A stretch of 64,000 nucleotides of DNA from JAPOXR01 sp965214695 (GTDB lineage: Bacteria; Pseudomonadota; Alphaproteobacteria; Rhodobacterales; Rhodobacteraceae), in NCBI GenBank assembly GCA_965214695.1, contig OZ243967.1, forward strand, positions 2,046,001 through 2,110,000, written 5' to 3'. The translations under genes and the position numbers were made by a program. This document shows, piece after piece, positions 1 through 9,500 of the stretch. Each line of letters begins with the position of its first letter. Within the stretch, counting starts at the first letter, position 1. Below the pieces are notes generated by a model. That model did not search any database. It saw only the letters and a list, made by a program, of their open reading frames with translations, and was not told the origin of the DNA.

Positions 1-3000
1 CCCACGCTCACCGATACGGTCCTGGCCTGCGCGTAGCGGGTCGCGCCGTTCACCGCTGCGGTAACGGTTATGGTTTTGGCGCCGCCGTTCTCCGTGACCG
101 AGTCGGGATTCGCCGTGAGCGTGATGCCGCTGGGGGCGGCGTCATCGTCGGTCACCGTCACGGTCACGCCCTCGGCGGTTTCGTCGGCGTAGTCCGTCCC
201 CGCAGCGCTCACCGTGTGCGAGATGTCCACCTCGCGGATGTCGTCCTTGTTGTCGATGACGTCGGCCTGTCCGGTGACGGTCACCGTGTGTTCCGTATTC
301 CAGTCGTCGGCGTCGAAGACCAGGCTTGCCGTATCGATCCTGGCCACGGACTCATCGCCGCTATTCAGGTTGACAGTCACCGCGCCGGTGGGCTGACTTG
401 TGAGCACCACCTTGTAGGTTCCCTGGTCCTCCCTGGTGGCCGCGGTGCCCGTGTTGTCCGCCTCGGCCACAGTCAATTCCGTAGGAGTGACGCTGACACC
501 GCGGGTATCGTCATCCGTGATCGTCCCGCTGGCGGCGCCCGCGCCTTCCTCCGTCGAGACCGTAGCGTTTGTCGGCGTGCCCAGCGTGACCGTGATCGTT
601 TCGTTTTCCTCGTCCACCTCATCGCCGGCCACAGGGATTGCGATGTTCGCCTGCGTCGTCCCCGCGGCAATCGTCACGGAGCGCGGGTCGGGCTCGGTGT
701 AGTCCGTGCCCGCCGTGGCCGTGCCGCTTAGGGTGTAGGGCACCGTCACTATCTGGCCGCTGGCGGCTGAGAGCGTTACAGCGAAACTCATGTTGTTGGG
801 CGGATCGGGGGCCGCCACGTTGCCCTCGGACACAGCCGTGGCGTCAGCGACGGAAACCGCGGGCGTGGGATCGTTGTCATTGATGGTTCCCGTGCCGTCA
901 AGCGTGGTGGCGCCGCCCGTCAGTGTGGCATTTGAAGGCGAGGACAGCCGCACGACCACCGTCTCGTCTGGTTCATCGATGTCATCGCCGGTCACCGTGA
1001 CCGCCACGGACTTGCTGGTATCGCCGGGAACGAAGGTCAGCGTGCCGCCGGCCAAGGTCTCGTAGTCCGTGCCGCCCGAGGTTGCGGTGCCGGTGCCGGT
1101 GTCCGCATAGGCCACGGTCACCGTGTTGCCGCTGTGCGGGGCCAGCTTCACGGTGAAGGCGAGCGTTGACGTGGCGCCGCTATCCGCCTCGGTCACGGAC
1201 GGGCTGTTGATGGACAGCGTCGGCGCGCCATCATCGTCGTTGACCGTGACCTCCACGCCACTTGCCGTTGCGCCTTCGTAATCCGTTCCCGTAGCGATCA
1301 CGGTATGGGAAATTGCCGCAGTGCGCCGGTCATTCGGATTATCGATACGGTCAGCCACCGCGGTCACGGTCACCGTTTGCGGTTCATCCCAGGTGGAGGC
1401 GGTGAAGGCGAGCGTCGCCGGGGCGACCCCGGCGATGGTCGTATCTTCACTGGCGACCCCGACGGTCACCATCCCGCCCGAGGGTTCGCTATCGAGCACC
1501 ACGGTATAGGTGCCCTGGTGTTCAACCGCGTCCATGGATCCCGCGTTGTCTTCCTCATCCAGCGTCAGCGTGGCCTTTGACACGGTGATGCCACGGGTGT
1601 CGTCGTCCTCAATCGTGAGGGTCTCGTCCCCCGGTGCTTTCACCAGCGCGTTGCCGCCGGTGGCGGTGGCGGCAATAGTGACGGTCTTGTCCGCCGCATC
1701 CACGTCGTTATCGATCGCGGTAATGGTGACAACCCCGGTGCTGGCTTGCGAAAGCGCCGGGATCTCCAGCGTGGTGTTTTCGCTTAAGGTGAGATCGCCC
1801 GCGACCGCCGGGTCGACCGGCATGGCGGACACCTCGAGCGTCACGGCTTCGCTGGATATGCCGTCCATGGTGGCCGTAACCGTGCTGGCGTTGGTGGCAC
1901 CGCTCTCGTTGATCAGCGCCGGAGTCAGCACCAGCGTGACGGTGGGCGTGTCGTCGTCGTCTTGAATGGAGAAGTTCGTGCCTGCCACCATCACTCCGGC
2001 GAGTTCGCCGGTGACGGTGACGGTCTCAACCGGTTCGTCCACCACGTCTTTGTCATTCAGGGTCAGTGTCAGGTCGTGGGAGACGCTGGGCATGCCGGCG
2101 AGCAGGGTGATGTCGAAATCATCCACCGTGGCATAGTCGCCGCCGGTTCCCTCGGTGGCGGTGTCCTCGGCGTCGCCTACGGTGATGGTGATGGTTTTGT
2201 CGGTAGCAAATTGGGTGTCACCGTAAAGCGTTGCGGTGATCTGAACTGTGGGCGCCTCGTCGCCTTCGCTGATCGTGTCCTGGTCGCCTTCAGTGCTGGT
2301 GTCGGTGTCCACCGTGATCGTGAGGGCCGTGGGCGCCTCGTCGTTATCGAGGACGGTGACTTCCACATTCTTGGCTGTCTCGTCTTCGTAGTCCGTGTCG
2401 GCGGCGCTGACCATGTGGGTGATGGTGGTGGTCTTCTGGTCGCCGGTATCGTCGATGGTGTCGTCCTTGGCGATCACGGTCACCGTTTGCGCCGTCTCCC
2501 AGTTGTCCGCGGTAAACATTAGGTTAGACGGTTCCGCCGTGGCTACAGTTGGACCTGGGTTGGTTATGTTGATCGTTACTGTGCCTCCTTCGGGTTGGCT
2601 GGCAAGCGCCACCTCGTAGGTGCCCTCGTTTTCCTCTATTGAGTTTGTGCTCGGATCGTCCGCTTCATTGATGGTCAGCGTGGCCTTCGACACGGTGATG
2701 CCTCGGGTGTCATCGTCCTCGATCGTGATGGCGTCATGGGTGACCGTCATATCGCCAAGCCTGCCTTCGACGCTTATCTTCTCGCCGTCATCGTCGATCC
2801 TGTCGTTGAAAGGCGTCAACTTAAACGAGCCGTTTCCGCTGGCCATGGTTGCCGGGATGATAATGGTGAATTGCTCCACCGTCTTGTAATCTCCGCCCTC
2901 CCCCTCGCTGGCTTCATCATCATTGTCGGCATTGCCCACGGTAACGGTCACGGTCTGATCGGTGGCGAACCGCGTGGGGCTGTCTATGGTGGCAGTGACG

Positions 3001-3789
3001 CTAACCGTAGTTTGACCCGCAGCTTCGGCGATTGTGTCCTGGTTACCGTCGGTGTCGGTGTCGGTATCTACCTTGACGGTGAGCTCCGTGGGCGCGGCGT
3101 CGTTGTCGGTGATCGTGCCGATGCCCGTGTCGTCCGCAATGGCGGGTGGGGGCTCACCTCCTGTGTCTTTTGCCATGCTCAACTTCACCAAGAGTGTTTC
3201 GTCCATCTCGTGGATGACGTCCTGGGTCGTTGTAACCTCGAATGTCTCCATCATTTGGCCCTTTCTAAACTCCAGCGTCCCTGAGTGCGCCGCGTAGTCT
3301 GAATTGGCCGCGTGATTTGCGCCATTCCCGGCAGCGGCCGTGGCCGCTCGCACCGACAACGTGTTGTCCCTTGCGCCGGTGCGCAGTACCTTAAAGGCGA
3401 GCTTGTCGCCCTCAATCGCAGTTGCCTCACCGACGGAAAGCTTCGGCTGATCGTCGTTATCTTCTATGGTTAAATTGAGATCCGAGCCGGTGTTTGTTAT
3501 GCCGTCGCTGTTGGTCCAGTCCGCCCCCTTGAGCTTGATTGAAACGTTTTCAGCCTTGCCGCTGCTGCCACCTTCATAGAGTTCGTCATCTTTGACCGTG
3601 AAATTCACGGTGCATGTCAGTTTGTTTTCAGCGGTGGAACAACCGTTGCTTCGAACATTGATAGGAGACATGTAATCGTCGCCTCGTGTCGCCTGCTTGG
3701 GTTCACCTGAGTATTCCAGCTTGAATTCGGGATCGCCCTCAGCAACATCGACACCGGAAAAAGGCGCTCCATCTGGCATGTCCTTCTTA
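1..3789 (-). pseudogene. Calx-beta repeat surface protein, 3' portion (host gene fragment C, runs off left edge)
   Basis: Read on the minus strand this stretch is one open frame from 3789 to the window edge (codon phase is the same at both ends). It encodes tandem beta-sandwich modules with the Calx-beta signature of acidic loops, such as ITDNDAAPTEL and VTVTDDDA, and runs like LTANPDSVTENGG. Calx-beta modules bind calcium and are common in large secreted adhesins. There is no credible start: the first ATG (3779) has no spaced ribosome binding site, and an in-frame TAA contributed by the adjacent insertion sequence lies at 3801-3803. Deleting the insertion sequence 3790-4756 plus one TTA copy joins this frame exactly to fragment B (4757-4907), which in turn continues the gene at 35683-37023. 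It is therefore the detached 3' part of that gene and is probably not translated. Confidence 0.85.
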
Positions 3790-4756
3790 GAGTTTGAATC
3801 TTAAGTCATATTTTGAATAATGTATGTGTTTTCAACACCTTACACCCCGTGCCACCCTCCGCACCAGGAACCGGATGGCGGCCAGCTGGCACCAGGCCAG
3901 CGAGCTTGCCAGATTGTGCTCGAAATCCTTGGCCAGTCGCCGGCAGCGTGACATCCAGGCAAAGGTCCGCTCCACCACCCAGCGGCGCCAGATGACGGCA
4001 AAGCCCTTGATATCCTTTGGCTTCTGTACAATCTCCAGCACCTCGCCAAGGCCAAGCTCCTTCAGCTTCCCGGCCAGTTTCGGTCCCGAATAACCGCCAT
4101 CGGCCCACAGCTTGGTCACCCCGGGTGCCTTCTCCATCATGGAGAGTATGACCGCCGGTGCACCGTCACGGTCCTGCACATCGGCCGGATGGACGTCGAT
4201 GGTAATCGGGAAGCCCTCCACGTCCACCGCGATGTGTCTCTTCCTGCCCTTGATCTTCTTCCCCGCATCATATCCGGCCGGGCCGCCGCTCTCTGTGGTC
4301 TTCACCGACTGGCTGTCGATGGCTGCCGCGGTTGGCTCGCCGGCGCGCCCCGAGAGCTGGCGGGCAAGGGTCCGCATCGTGTCGAGCATGTGCGCCAGGG
4401 TGCCATCCTTCTGCCAGGCGTAGAAGTAGTTCTGGATGGTGGTAAATGGCGGAAAACATGGTGGAATTGCTCGCCACTGGCAGCCGGTGGCGAGCATGTA
4501 CTGGATGGCGTTCATGACGCCCCGAAGGCAGGTGCTGCGCGGGCGTCCCATCTTCGAGGGCGGCGGAAGGAGCGGTTCGACCAACTGCCATTCGGCATCG
4601 GTCAAATCGGTTTCAAATCGATCGGAGGCGCGCCTATACTGCTGCCGGGTGGTTTCGTTCCAGGGCATGTGGATATCTCCTGTTGGTGTTGAAGTTAACA
4701 GGACTATGCCACGTAATTTCGCCGGGCGCGAATCTGCCCACTTTTAGGTCAGGCTC
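3790..4756 (-). mobile_element. IS5-family insertion sequence, complete
   Basis: A 967-bp element with imperfect terminal inverted repeats: the left end begins GAGTTTGAATCTTAAGT, and the right end read inward begins GAGCCTGACCTAAAAGT. It is flanked by a 3-bp direct repeat TTA at 3787-3789 and 4757-4759, the target duplication typical of IS5-family elements. One full-length transposase gene fills it. It lies inside the Calx-beta gene; removing it with one TTA restores the frame, so the insertion came after that gene was already in place. Confidence 0.85.
3832..4668 (-). CDS. IS5-family transposase
   Basis: A 278-residue DDE transposase that catalyses cut-and-paste movement of the enclosing insertion sequence. 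The N-terminal part (about residues 18-95) matches the IS5-type DUF4096 region, with LTDAEWQLVEPLLPPP and RGVMNAIQYMLATGCQWR. The catalytic acidic residues sit in the expected settings: AAAIDSQSVK (first Asp), KLWADGGYSG (second Asp) and WVVERTFAWM (Glu). The length is normal and no frameshift is needed, so the protein looks functional. It stands alone between the terminal repeats of the element. Confidence 0.92.
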   Translation of the reverse strand: MPWNETTRQQYRRASDRFETDLTDAEWQLVEPLLPPPSKMGRPRSTCLRGVMNAIQYMLATGCQWRAIPPCFPPFTTIQNYFYAWQKDGTLAHMLDTMRTLARQLSGRAGEPTAAAIDSQSVKTTESGGPAGYDAGKKIKGRKRHIAVDVEGFPITIDVHPADVQDRDGAPAVILSMMEKAPGVTKLWADGGYSGPKLAGKLKELGLGEVLEIVQKPKDIKGFAVIWRRWVVERTFAWMSRCRRLAKDFEHNLASSLAWCQLAAIRFLVRRVARGVRC

Positions 4757-4907
4757 TTAGGCAAGCGATCCATCTCGATTTCAAATGTTGCCATCCGTTT
4801 ACCTGAGTCTTCCGACAAGACGCCCGCACTCAGTTCCTGTAACTTGGTGCCGGTCCTGTCGTTGTCCAGCATGATGATTTCGTATTTGCTGCGGTCTCCC
4901 TTGGTGT
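4757..4907 (-). pseudogene. Calx-beta surface protein, middle fragment (host gene fragment B)
   Basis: On the minus strand this encodes TKGDRSKYEIIMLDNDRTG followed by a link ending EIEMDRLPKKD. It matches the end of the first module region in the paralogue at 37020-38441 (STKGDRSRFNVVMPDNDK), so its identity is clear. Its 5' side stops at the 11-bp att core; upstream, element DNA gives an in-frame TAA at 4933-4935. Its 3' side is cut by the insertion sequence at 3790-4756. It has no start codon and is a stranded exon-like piece of the gene whose 5' end is at 35683-37023. Confidence 0.85.
4897..4907. repeat. attL core of the integrated element
   Basis: Sequence TCCCTTGGTGT, identical to 35704-35714. 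To its left is host Calx-beta coding sequence; to its right is AT-richer element DNA. In the host frame it encodes the Thr-Lys-Gly of a conserved TKGDRS motif. Confidence 0.8.
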
Positions 4908-5199
4908 GGAAAACAAATTCTAGCCAATCACGTTATATTGATACGTCAAGTGCGTCTGCTTCTTCTTCCATATAACCCGTCTTTACAATATGTTAACTTG
5001 GCCGACAACCGCCATTTTTCCTGGTTTAAAATATCTAAGATCGTCCGTGAACGATGACATGAATTGCATTTTCGGGAATTCTCATGTAGAAGATATCTGG
5101 CGGTATTTCGGTGAATATGCACGTATAACAATGTTAATACGCATAGGATTGGATGACATGATCAGAGAATTGAGATGCATTGGATAGCGAGATTGAGCC
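4908..5199. other. AT-rich non-coding left end of the element
   Basis: About 290 bases noticeably richer in A and T than the surroundings, with no credible gene. It lies between attL and the first ribbon-helix-helix gene, so it probably holds the promoter for that operon and integrase arm sites. The heptamer ATTGATA at 4937-4943 recurs inverted as TATCAAT at 35677-35683, on the other side of the junction in a circular form. That is only suggestive of a recombinase binding pair. Confidence 0.4.
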
Positions 5200-5661
5200 A
5201 TGGAACATGACGATGACGGGCCCGGTGGCCCGAGGCGGCAGCGCTCGGTGATGGCCACCGACAGCGAATGGGCGCGCATCACCGAGCGGGCGGCGGCGGC
5301 GGGAATGTCGATCTCCGCCTTCATCTGCCACCGGGCGGGCGGGTCTGACCGGATGCCGGCCGGCACAACGGCAGAGGAAAGTTTCGCCAGGCTGGAGCGG
5401 ATCGAGACCGCGGTACTGACCCTGACCGAGATCGAGCATGGGCGGCGTGACAAACCGGAAGAGAAGGAGGCCCGGGAGGCGGCGCTGAAGGTGGCAAGTG
5501 CCGACAGGCTGGAGCGAATCGAGACCCTGGCGCTGACCCTGACCGAGATCGAGCGCATGCGGCTTGCCGAGCGCGACGAGGAGGAAGGCTGGGAGGCGGC
5601 GCTCAGGCGGGTGAAGCTGCAACTTCGCGCCGGGCGGACGCTATCCGGCGGTCAGGCATGA
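5200..5661 (+). CDS. Ribbon-helix-helix accessory protein 1 (MobC-like, putative)
   Basis: A 153-residue protein. Residues about 15-45 (RQRSVMATDSEWARITERA followed by AAAGMSISAFI) fit the ribbon-helix-helix pattern seen in MobC/relaxosome accessory proteins and plasmid repressors: a short basic strand, then a helix, a Gly-Met turn and a second helix. The rest is a charged helical stretch with an internal duplication: RLERIETAVLTLTEIE near residue 64 and RLERIETLALTLTEIE near residue 103. It is the first gene of a three-gene operon, its stop overlapping the next start by four bases (ATGA). By position near the relaxase and by fold, a role in binding the transfer origin or in repression is likely, but this is inferred. 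No strong ribosome binding site is seen before 5200. Confidence 0.65.
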   Translation: MEHDDDGPGGPRRQRSVMATDSEWARITERAAAAGMSISAFICHRAGGSDRMPAGTTAEESFARLERIETAVLTLTEIEHGRRDKPEEKEAREAALKVASADRLERIETLALTLTEIERMRLAERDEEEGWEAALRRVKLQLRAGRTLSGGQA

Positions 5662-5963
5662 GACGGGCCCGGCGCCGCAGCGTCTACTGCGATCCGGTAA
5701 ACTGGGCCCGGATCGGCGAGCGGGCGGCCGATGCCGGCATGACCATCTCCGCCTTCATCATCACCTGCGGGCTCGAGGAGGCGGCGGCGGAATGTCCGGG
5801 CGCGGGCCTTCACCTCACCGAGGATGAGCAGCGAAGCCTCTTCCACATGATGGTAAGGCAGGACCGGTACAGCCGGGCGATGCTCGAGCCCATCCCCGAC
5901 ATCGGCATGTCGGGGCTCGAGGCGCTGTTGGTGCTCGAGCGGCTCCATCGAAGCAAGGTGTGA
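5658..5963 (+). CDS. Ribbon-helix-helix accessory protein 2 (MobC-like, putative)
   Basis: A 101-residue protein that starts within the stop of the preceding gene (ATGA overlap), which suggests coupled translation. The N terminus carries a ribbon-helix-helix pattern, RRSVYCDPVNWARIGERAA then DAGMTISAFII, clearly related to the modules in the flanking proteins. The C-terminal half (LHLTEDEQRSLFHMMVRQ and later MSGLEALLVLERL) is predicted helical and resembles the tails of small relaxosome accessory proteins. The presence of three related but non-identical modules in a row suggests duplication and specialisation, perhaps hetero-oligomers at one DNA site. Function is inferred from fold and context. 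Confidence 0.65.
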   Translation: MRRARRRSVYCDPVNWARIGERAADAGMTISAFIITCGLEEAAAECPGAGLHLTEDEQRSLFHMMVRQDRYSRAMLEPIPDIGMSGLEALLVLERLHRSKV

Positions 5964-5964
5964 C

Positions 5965-6423
5965 ATGGCACGAAGACGGAAGCCCGGACGGCAGAAGCAG
6001 CACACCATCTCCTGCCGCGATGTCGAATGGGAGCGCGTGCGCAGGCGGGCGGCGGCGGAAGACATGTCGATCTCCCGCTACCTGGTGGCCCGCGCCCTCG
6101 AGGTGGAGATCATCACCAATGCCGGGGGCGGCCGCCGGGTGCAGCCCCGGCTCGTTCTCTCCGAGGAGGAGCAGGTGCAGATCCTGGGCCGGCAGGCGCA
6201 GATTGCCGAACGGGTGGTCGTGCCCGATTCGCCGCTCGAGTTCGAGCGAATGCAGAACCGGCTGAAATTCCTCGCCCAGGCGACCGCGGACGACATGATC
6301 CAGCGCGGCCGGGCCCGGACAATGACCGCGATCCTGGTGGAGATCCTGGGCGAGCAGGGCACGAAGGTGGCGGCCGCATATGTGGACCGGGCCCGCAGAC
6401 GCAGGCAGGCCGGGTCCGACTGA
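5965..6423 (+). CDS. Ribbon-helix-helix accessory protein 3 (relaxosome-type, putative)
   Basis: A 152-residue protein that starts one base after the previous stop. The basic N terminus MARRRKPGRQKQHTISCRD leads into VEWERVRRRAA and EDMSISRYLVARAL, the third copy of the ribbon-helix-helix pattern in this operon. The C-terminal two thirds are helical and charged, ending in an Arg-rich segment. Such proteins bind DNA as dimers and often help a relaxase find its nick site. The operon converges on the relaxase gene, whose stop lies about 125 bases further on. Confidence 0.65.
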   Translation: MARRRKPGRQKQHTISCRDVEWERVRRRAAAEDMSISRYLVARALEVEIITNAGGGRRVQPRLVLSEEEQVQILGRQAQIAERVVVPDSPLEFERMQNRLKFLAQATADDMIQRGRARTMTAILVEILGEQGTKVAAAYVDRARRRRQAGSD

Positions 6424-6547
6424 AGCGCGACATGCCGGGGCCGTGGCCGCGGTCAGTGCCTAGTCATTGCCGCTCTCCTGTACAGGCTTCCGGAGGCTGT
6501 CCGCAACCGCTCGAATTCGGAATGGCCGTGTGTTCTCCGCCCTGCAT

Positions 6548-9500
6548 TCATAATGACGGCCCGGATGACGTCGGTGGTAATGACGGCGGCCCGGTGGCCG
6601 GCTCCTCGCCGGCCGGCAGGGCGGTGGCCTCCAGCACCTCGACCGCCGCGGGATCATCCTCCCGGCGTGCCCCCTCCAGCGGCGCCTCGCCATCCTTGTC
6701 CCTGGCATCGGGATCGGCGCCCTGCTCGAGGGGGGTGGTGATGGTCTCCGGGTTGTCGTCGTCCTTGTCCCGGATATTCGGATCGGCGCCCTCGGCGACC
6801 AGTCCGCCGATGCGGGCGGTGTTGCCGCGGCGGGCGGCATGGTGCAGCTCCGCCTCCGCCAGCGCCAGGGTGACCTCGTCCTTGTCCCGCCGGCGCACCA
6901 TATCCAGCGGGGTCTGGCCATTCTTGTCCCTGGCATGCGGCTCGGCGCCGGCCTTGATGAGGCGGGCGACGGTCTCCGGATTGCCGCGCCGGGCGGCGTA
7001 GTGCAGCGGGGCCCTGCTCCACTCGTCCCTGGCATTCACATTGGCGCCAATCTCGATGAGGCGGCTGATCTCGCCCGCATCGTCATTCATGGCCGCATGG
7101 TGCAGCGGCGTCTTGCCCCGGCCGGTGTCCGCGTGCAGCGCCATCCAGGCAGGCGAGCCGGCCGACAGCGCCGCCCACCGATCTGTCTTGTCTCCCGGGG
7201 CGGTGGTGCGGCTCGGCGGCGGGAGTTGCCCTCCTGATCGCCGGCGATTGGAGAGGAGATCGACCATTGCGGCGTCGCCGCGCCAGGCGGCATATTGCCG
7301 CGGGGTGATGCTCCACTTGTCCCTGGCATTCATGCGGAGTCTTTCGCCGGCGAGCAGGCAGGTGGCCACTGCGGCGTTGCCGTGCAAGGCGGCGAGGTGC
7401 AGCGGCGTGCGGTCCTCCCTGTCCTTGGTATTGCGGTCGGCCTTCCTGGCGAGCAGGCAGGCGGCCACTTTGGTCCCGGCGGCCACGGCGGCGAGGTGCA
7501 GCGGCGTCCGGCGATGCCAGTCCCTGGCTTCCACACTGGCACCGAGCTCGAGGAGTTTGGTGACGGCGGCAAGGTCGGATCGGAGGACGGCCAGGTGCAG
7601 CGGCGTCCGGCCGTCCATGCCACAGGCCTCCAGCAGTGTCTTGACAACCTTGGCATTGCCGGAGGCCACCGCCGCCTCCAGCGCGGTGGCGTCGTCCTTG
7701 TTGCGGATGGACGGATCGGCACCCAGCTCGATGAGGGTGGTGACCGCCTGATCGGTACCGCGGCGGGCGGCGGCAATGAGCGGTGTCGAGCCATGCTCGT
7801 CCCTGGCGTCGATGTCGGCGCCCAGGGCGATCAGCTCGGCGGTGCGGGCGGGGTTGTCATGGCTGGCAGCCAGGTGCAGCGGTGCCCGGCCATGCTCGTC
7901 CCTGGCATTCACATCGGCGCCGGCCTCGATAAGGGCGGCCATTGCCGCGGGGTCGTCCGCCAGATGCAGCGGCGCCCGGCCCTGCTCGTCCCGGGCGTCG
8001 ATGTCGGCGCCCCGGGCGATCAGCTCGGCGATGCGGTCGGGTTTGCCGAGCCAGGCGGCTTCGTGCAGCGGCGTCTCGCCGGGATAGGCGATGCGGGTCG
8101 CCCGGAGCAGCGGCACCTCGTCATCCTTGTGCCCGTGATCCGGATCTGCCGCCGCCGCCAGATCCCGCTCGGCGGCCGCCGCCGCCGCCTCCAGCCTCTC
8201 GGCGACCGCCTTTTTCCGCCACTGCAAACCCGCCTCCAGCTCCTTCTGCGCCACCTCCAGCGGCGTCATGCCATCCTTGTCCCTGGCGAACAGGTTGGCG
8301 CCACCGGCGATCAGATCGGCGATGCGGGTGGGCGCCATCGAGCCACCGGAGGGCACCGCTACGTGCAGCGGCGTCTTGCCGTGGATGTCCCTGGCCTCCA
8401 GATCGGCACCCAGAGCAAGGAGGCGAGCGATCGCTCCGGGGTGGTCGTTCCACATCGCCGCCATGTGCAATGGCGTCTCGCCATCCTTGCTCGTCGCCTC
8501 CAGCCCGGCGCCGAGCTCGATGAGGCATGCAGTTGTTTCGGTGTTGCGGTTCCACCCCGCCGACCGGTGCAGCGGGGTGTGGTCGTCCTTGTCCCTGGCA
8601 TTGGGATCGGCACCGAGCTCGATGAGGCATGCAACTGTTTCGGGATCGCAGTTCGACATCACCGCCCGGTGCAGCGGCGTCCGGTCATTCCTGTCCCTGG
8701 CGTCGGGATCGACGCCGGCCTTGATGAGCGCGGTGATGGCCGCGTGGTCTTGGCATGCGGCCGCCAGGTGCAGCAGCTTGACACCGCCCAGCGCCAGGCG
8801 GCTCGCCAGCCCGTCCAGCCAGGCCTGCTGGCGGGCCTTCTTCACACCCCCCTCCACCGCGTCCCGGAATTCGCCGACGGGCAGGCTCGGCGCCTGGTCC
8901 AGCACCTCGCCCTGCTGCCGTAACCAGCCGGCGTAGCGGGGATGCTCGGCGACGGGGCCATCCGAGTCGGTCAGCATCTCCTGGTGCGCAGCTTCGAGGG
9001 CACCAAGCTTGGCAAGGTAGTCTTCGCACTGCGACTTTATCGCCTGCCAAGCCTCATACTCCACAAGCACCCCTGCAAGGACGGCCGGACATCCATCGCC
9101 CAACCCGGCGATCCGTCTCATCATCTCCGCATGACCCCGCATGGATACGGGGTCCCTGTCCTGCCCTCTTGCCTTCGCCTCGAGGGCCAGCCAGCCGGTC
9201 CACACCTCGCCCGCCTGTCTGTCACTGGCCATGGCAACCCGGACCCGGCCAGCAAGCTCGCTCTTGCCGGCCCCCGGCTCCACCGCTTCGAGCCGGGCAA
9301 GGGCCAATCCGCCGCCTGTATGCCAGGCCGACAATTCCGCGGGCACCGCCGCACCACCTTCCCCTGCCAGCCGATGCCGGCGCGCCGCCAGCCCGGCCTC
9401 GAGGCGCGAGCGGCATGTGCCGGCAATCGCCTGCAGCCGGTGGCGGATACGAAACGCCGCCAGTTCCGGCGGCATCTCGCCCGGACGGGCGGCTCGCTCC

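Noticed and set aside
216..3297. A series of plus-strand open frames over the Calx-beta fragment
   Set aside because: They are antisense shadows. The minus-strand frame gives continuous Calx-beta repeats in one phase; the plus-strand frames change often and match nothing.
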